Assembly: GCA_946886175.1 (NCBI GenBank)
Contig: CAMPIA010000074.1
Location: forward strand, 1 to 6,531
Length of the DNA: 6,531 bases
Source: an uncultured Altererythrobacter sp.
Lineage (GTDB): Bacteria > Pseudomonadota > Alphaproteobacteria > Sphingomonadales > Sphingomonadaceae
Direction of reading: 5' to 3'
Positions 6,308-6,531 of the stretch are shown one piece after another (the stretch's first letter is position 1; each line of letters opens with the position of its first letter). The translations under genes were made by a program, and so were the position numbers. The notes beneath the pieces were generated by a model. That model had not been told where the DNA came from, searched no databases, and saw only the letters and a program-made list of their open reading frames with translations.

Positions 6308-6332
6308 TCCTGTATCTACAGGATGTATATAC
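6308..6332. promoter_or_regulatory. Predicted VapB(C) operator: dyad plus adjacent palindrome
   Basis: A perfect 7-bp inverted repeat, TCCTGTA (6308-6314), TC, TACAGGA (6317-6323), covers the expected transcription start and part of the ribosome-binding site. Next to it is the 8-bp palindrome GTATATAC (6325-6332), which overlaps the -10 element. Their centres are 13 bases apart. The position is right for autorepression by the AbrB-fold antitoxin. Which palindrome is bound, or whether both are, is not visible from sequence. Confidence 0.55.
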
Positions 6333-6354
6333 TACTCGATAAAAGCGCTGTCCA
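6326..6354 (-). promoter_or_regulatory. Predicted sigma70-type promoter of vapBC
   Basis: Reading leftward, TGGACA (6349-6354; five of six matches to TTGACA) is followed after exactly 17 bases by TATATA (6326-6331; four of six to TATAAT). Transcription would begin near 6318-6320, leaving a leader of roughly 20 bases that carries AGGAG. The -35 element lies within the last codons of rimM (TAG stop at 6332-6334) and the -10 directly after its stop, so the pair has its own promoter embedded in the rimM 3' end. The prediction is from sequence match only. Confidence 0.6.
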
Positions 6355-6531
6355 CCACCAGGCGGTCTTCGTTCCAGTCCGGAACCGCGTCGGCGATCAG
6401 CGGGACCATGATTTTCTTCCCGTCGGGCTTCTCGATCTCGACCAGGTCGGTCGCGCCGTAGTTTTCTACCGCGATGACCGTGCCGATCGGTTCACCGGCC
6501 TCGGTCATGGCCGGGAGCCCGATCAGGTCGG
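6332..6531 (-). CDS. rimM: Ribosome maturation factor RimM, C-terminal part
   Basis: The last 65 codons of rimM, cut by the window edge. The stop is TAG at 6332-6334. The visible part is the PRC-barrel domain: DLIGLPAM, then GEPIGTVIAVENYGATDLVEI, DGKKIMVPLIADAVP and RLVVDSAFIE at the end. It matches the RimM pattern DLIG...G..iG.V..V.n.GA.DlleI...GK...vP......V......r.vvd. RimM binds the 30S head through protein S19 and helps mature 16S rRNA. In many bacteria it lies directly before trmD. Here about 2 kb separates them, and the N-terminal half, probably preceded by rpsP, is outside the window. Its last codons double as the -35 region of the vapBC promoter. Confidence 0.93.
   Translation of the reverse strand, partial: DLIGLPAMTEAGEPIGTVIAVENYGATDLVEIEKPDGKKIMVPLIADAVPDWNEDRLVVDSAFIE

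Noticed and set aside
1..6531. CRISPR arrays, insertion sequences, tRNA or rRNA genes
   Set aside because: No regularly spaced repeats, transposase reading frame, terminal inverted repeats, or tRNA/rRNA signature could be seen on either strand.

Overview
The window is a stretch of GC-rich bacterial chromosome, most likely from an alphaproteobacterium of the Sphingomonadales (Sphingomonas/Erythrobacter type). That placement rests on the high GC content, the rimM-trmD-rplS set, the form of TrmD, and the mix of a GSH-dependent isomerase, a DUF4336 protein and a DHA2-type efflux pump. It is an inference; no rRNA or other decisive marker is present.

Layout from left to right. Positions 1-590 (+) hold the C-terminal part of an EmrB/QacA-type MFS transporter cut by the window edge. 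It meets, tail to tail and with no spacer, a leftward three-gene run: asd (aspartate-semialdehyde dehydrogenase, 2047-3072), a DsbA-fold 2-hydroxychromene-2-carboxylate isomerase-like protein (1359-2015) and a DUF4336 protein (591-1322). To the right, still leftward, is a translation cluster: rplS (3229-3603) ending in a clear intrinsic terminator, trmD (3615-4340), and a small three-helix membrane protein (4337-4660) that overlaps trmD by ATGA.

A rightward flavoprotein gene (4717-5637) related to thioredoxin reductase follows, divergent from the membrane protein gene. Its stop codon shares a CTAG with the stop of a leftward VapC-type PIN toxin (5634-6008). The toxin overlaps its AbrB-type antitoxin gene (6005-6298) by ATGA, and the antitoxin has a recognisable promoter and dyad operator. 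The last 200 bases are the 3' end of rimM (leftward).

The common bacterial order rpsP-rimM-trmD-rplS is therefore present, but about 2 kb lies between rimM and trmD: a toxin-antitoxin pair, an oppositely oriented oxidoreductase and a small membrane protein. RimM (16S maturation), TrmD (tRNA m1G37) and L19 (50S subunit) are all translation factors. The inserted block probably forces trmD-rplS to be expressed from a promoter separate from that of rimM.

Most of the window is ordinary core chromosome. I did not find a convincing new multi-gene system. The points most worth attention are the oxidoreductase, which keeps a CxxC redox pair but lacks the usual NADPH-binding signature, the vapBC insertion with its compact overlapping control region, and the uncharacterised membrane protein coupled to trmD.
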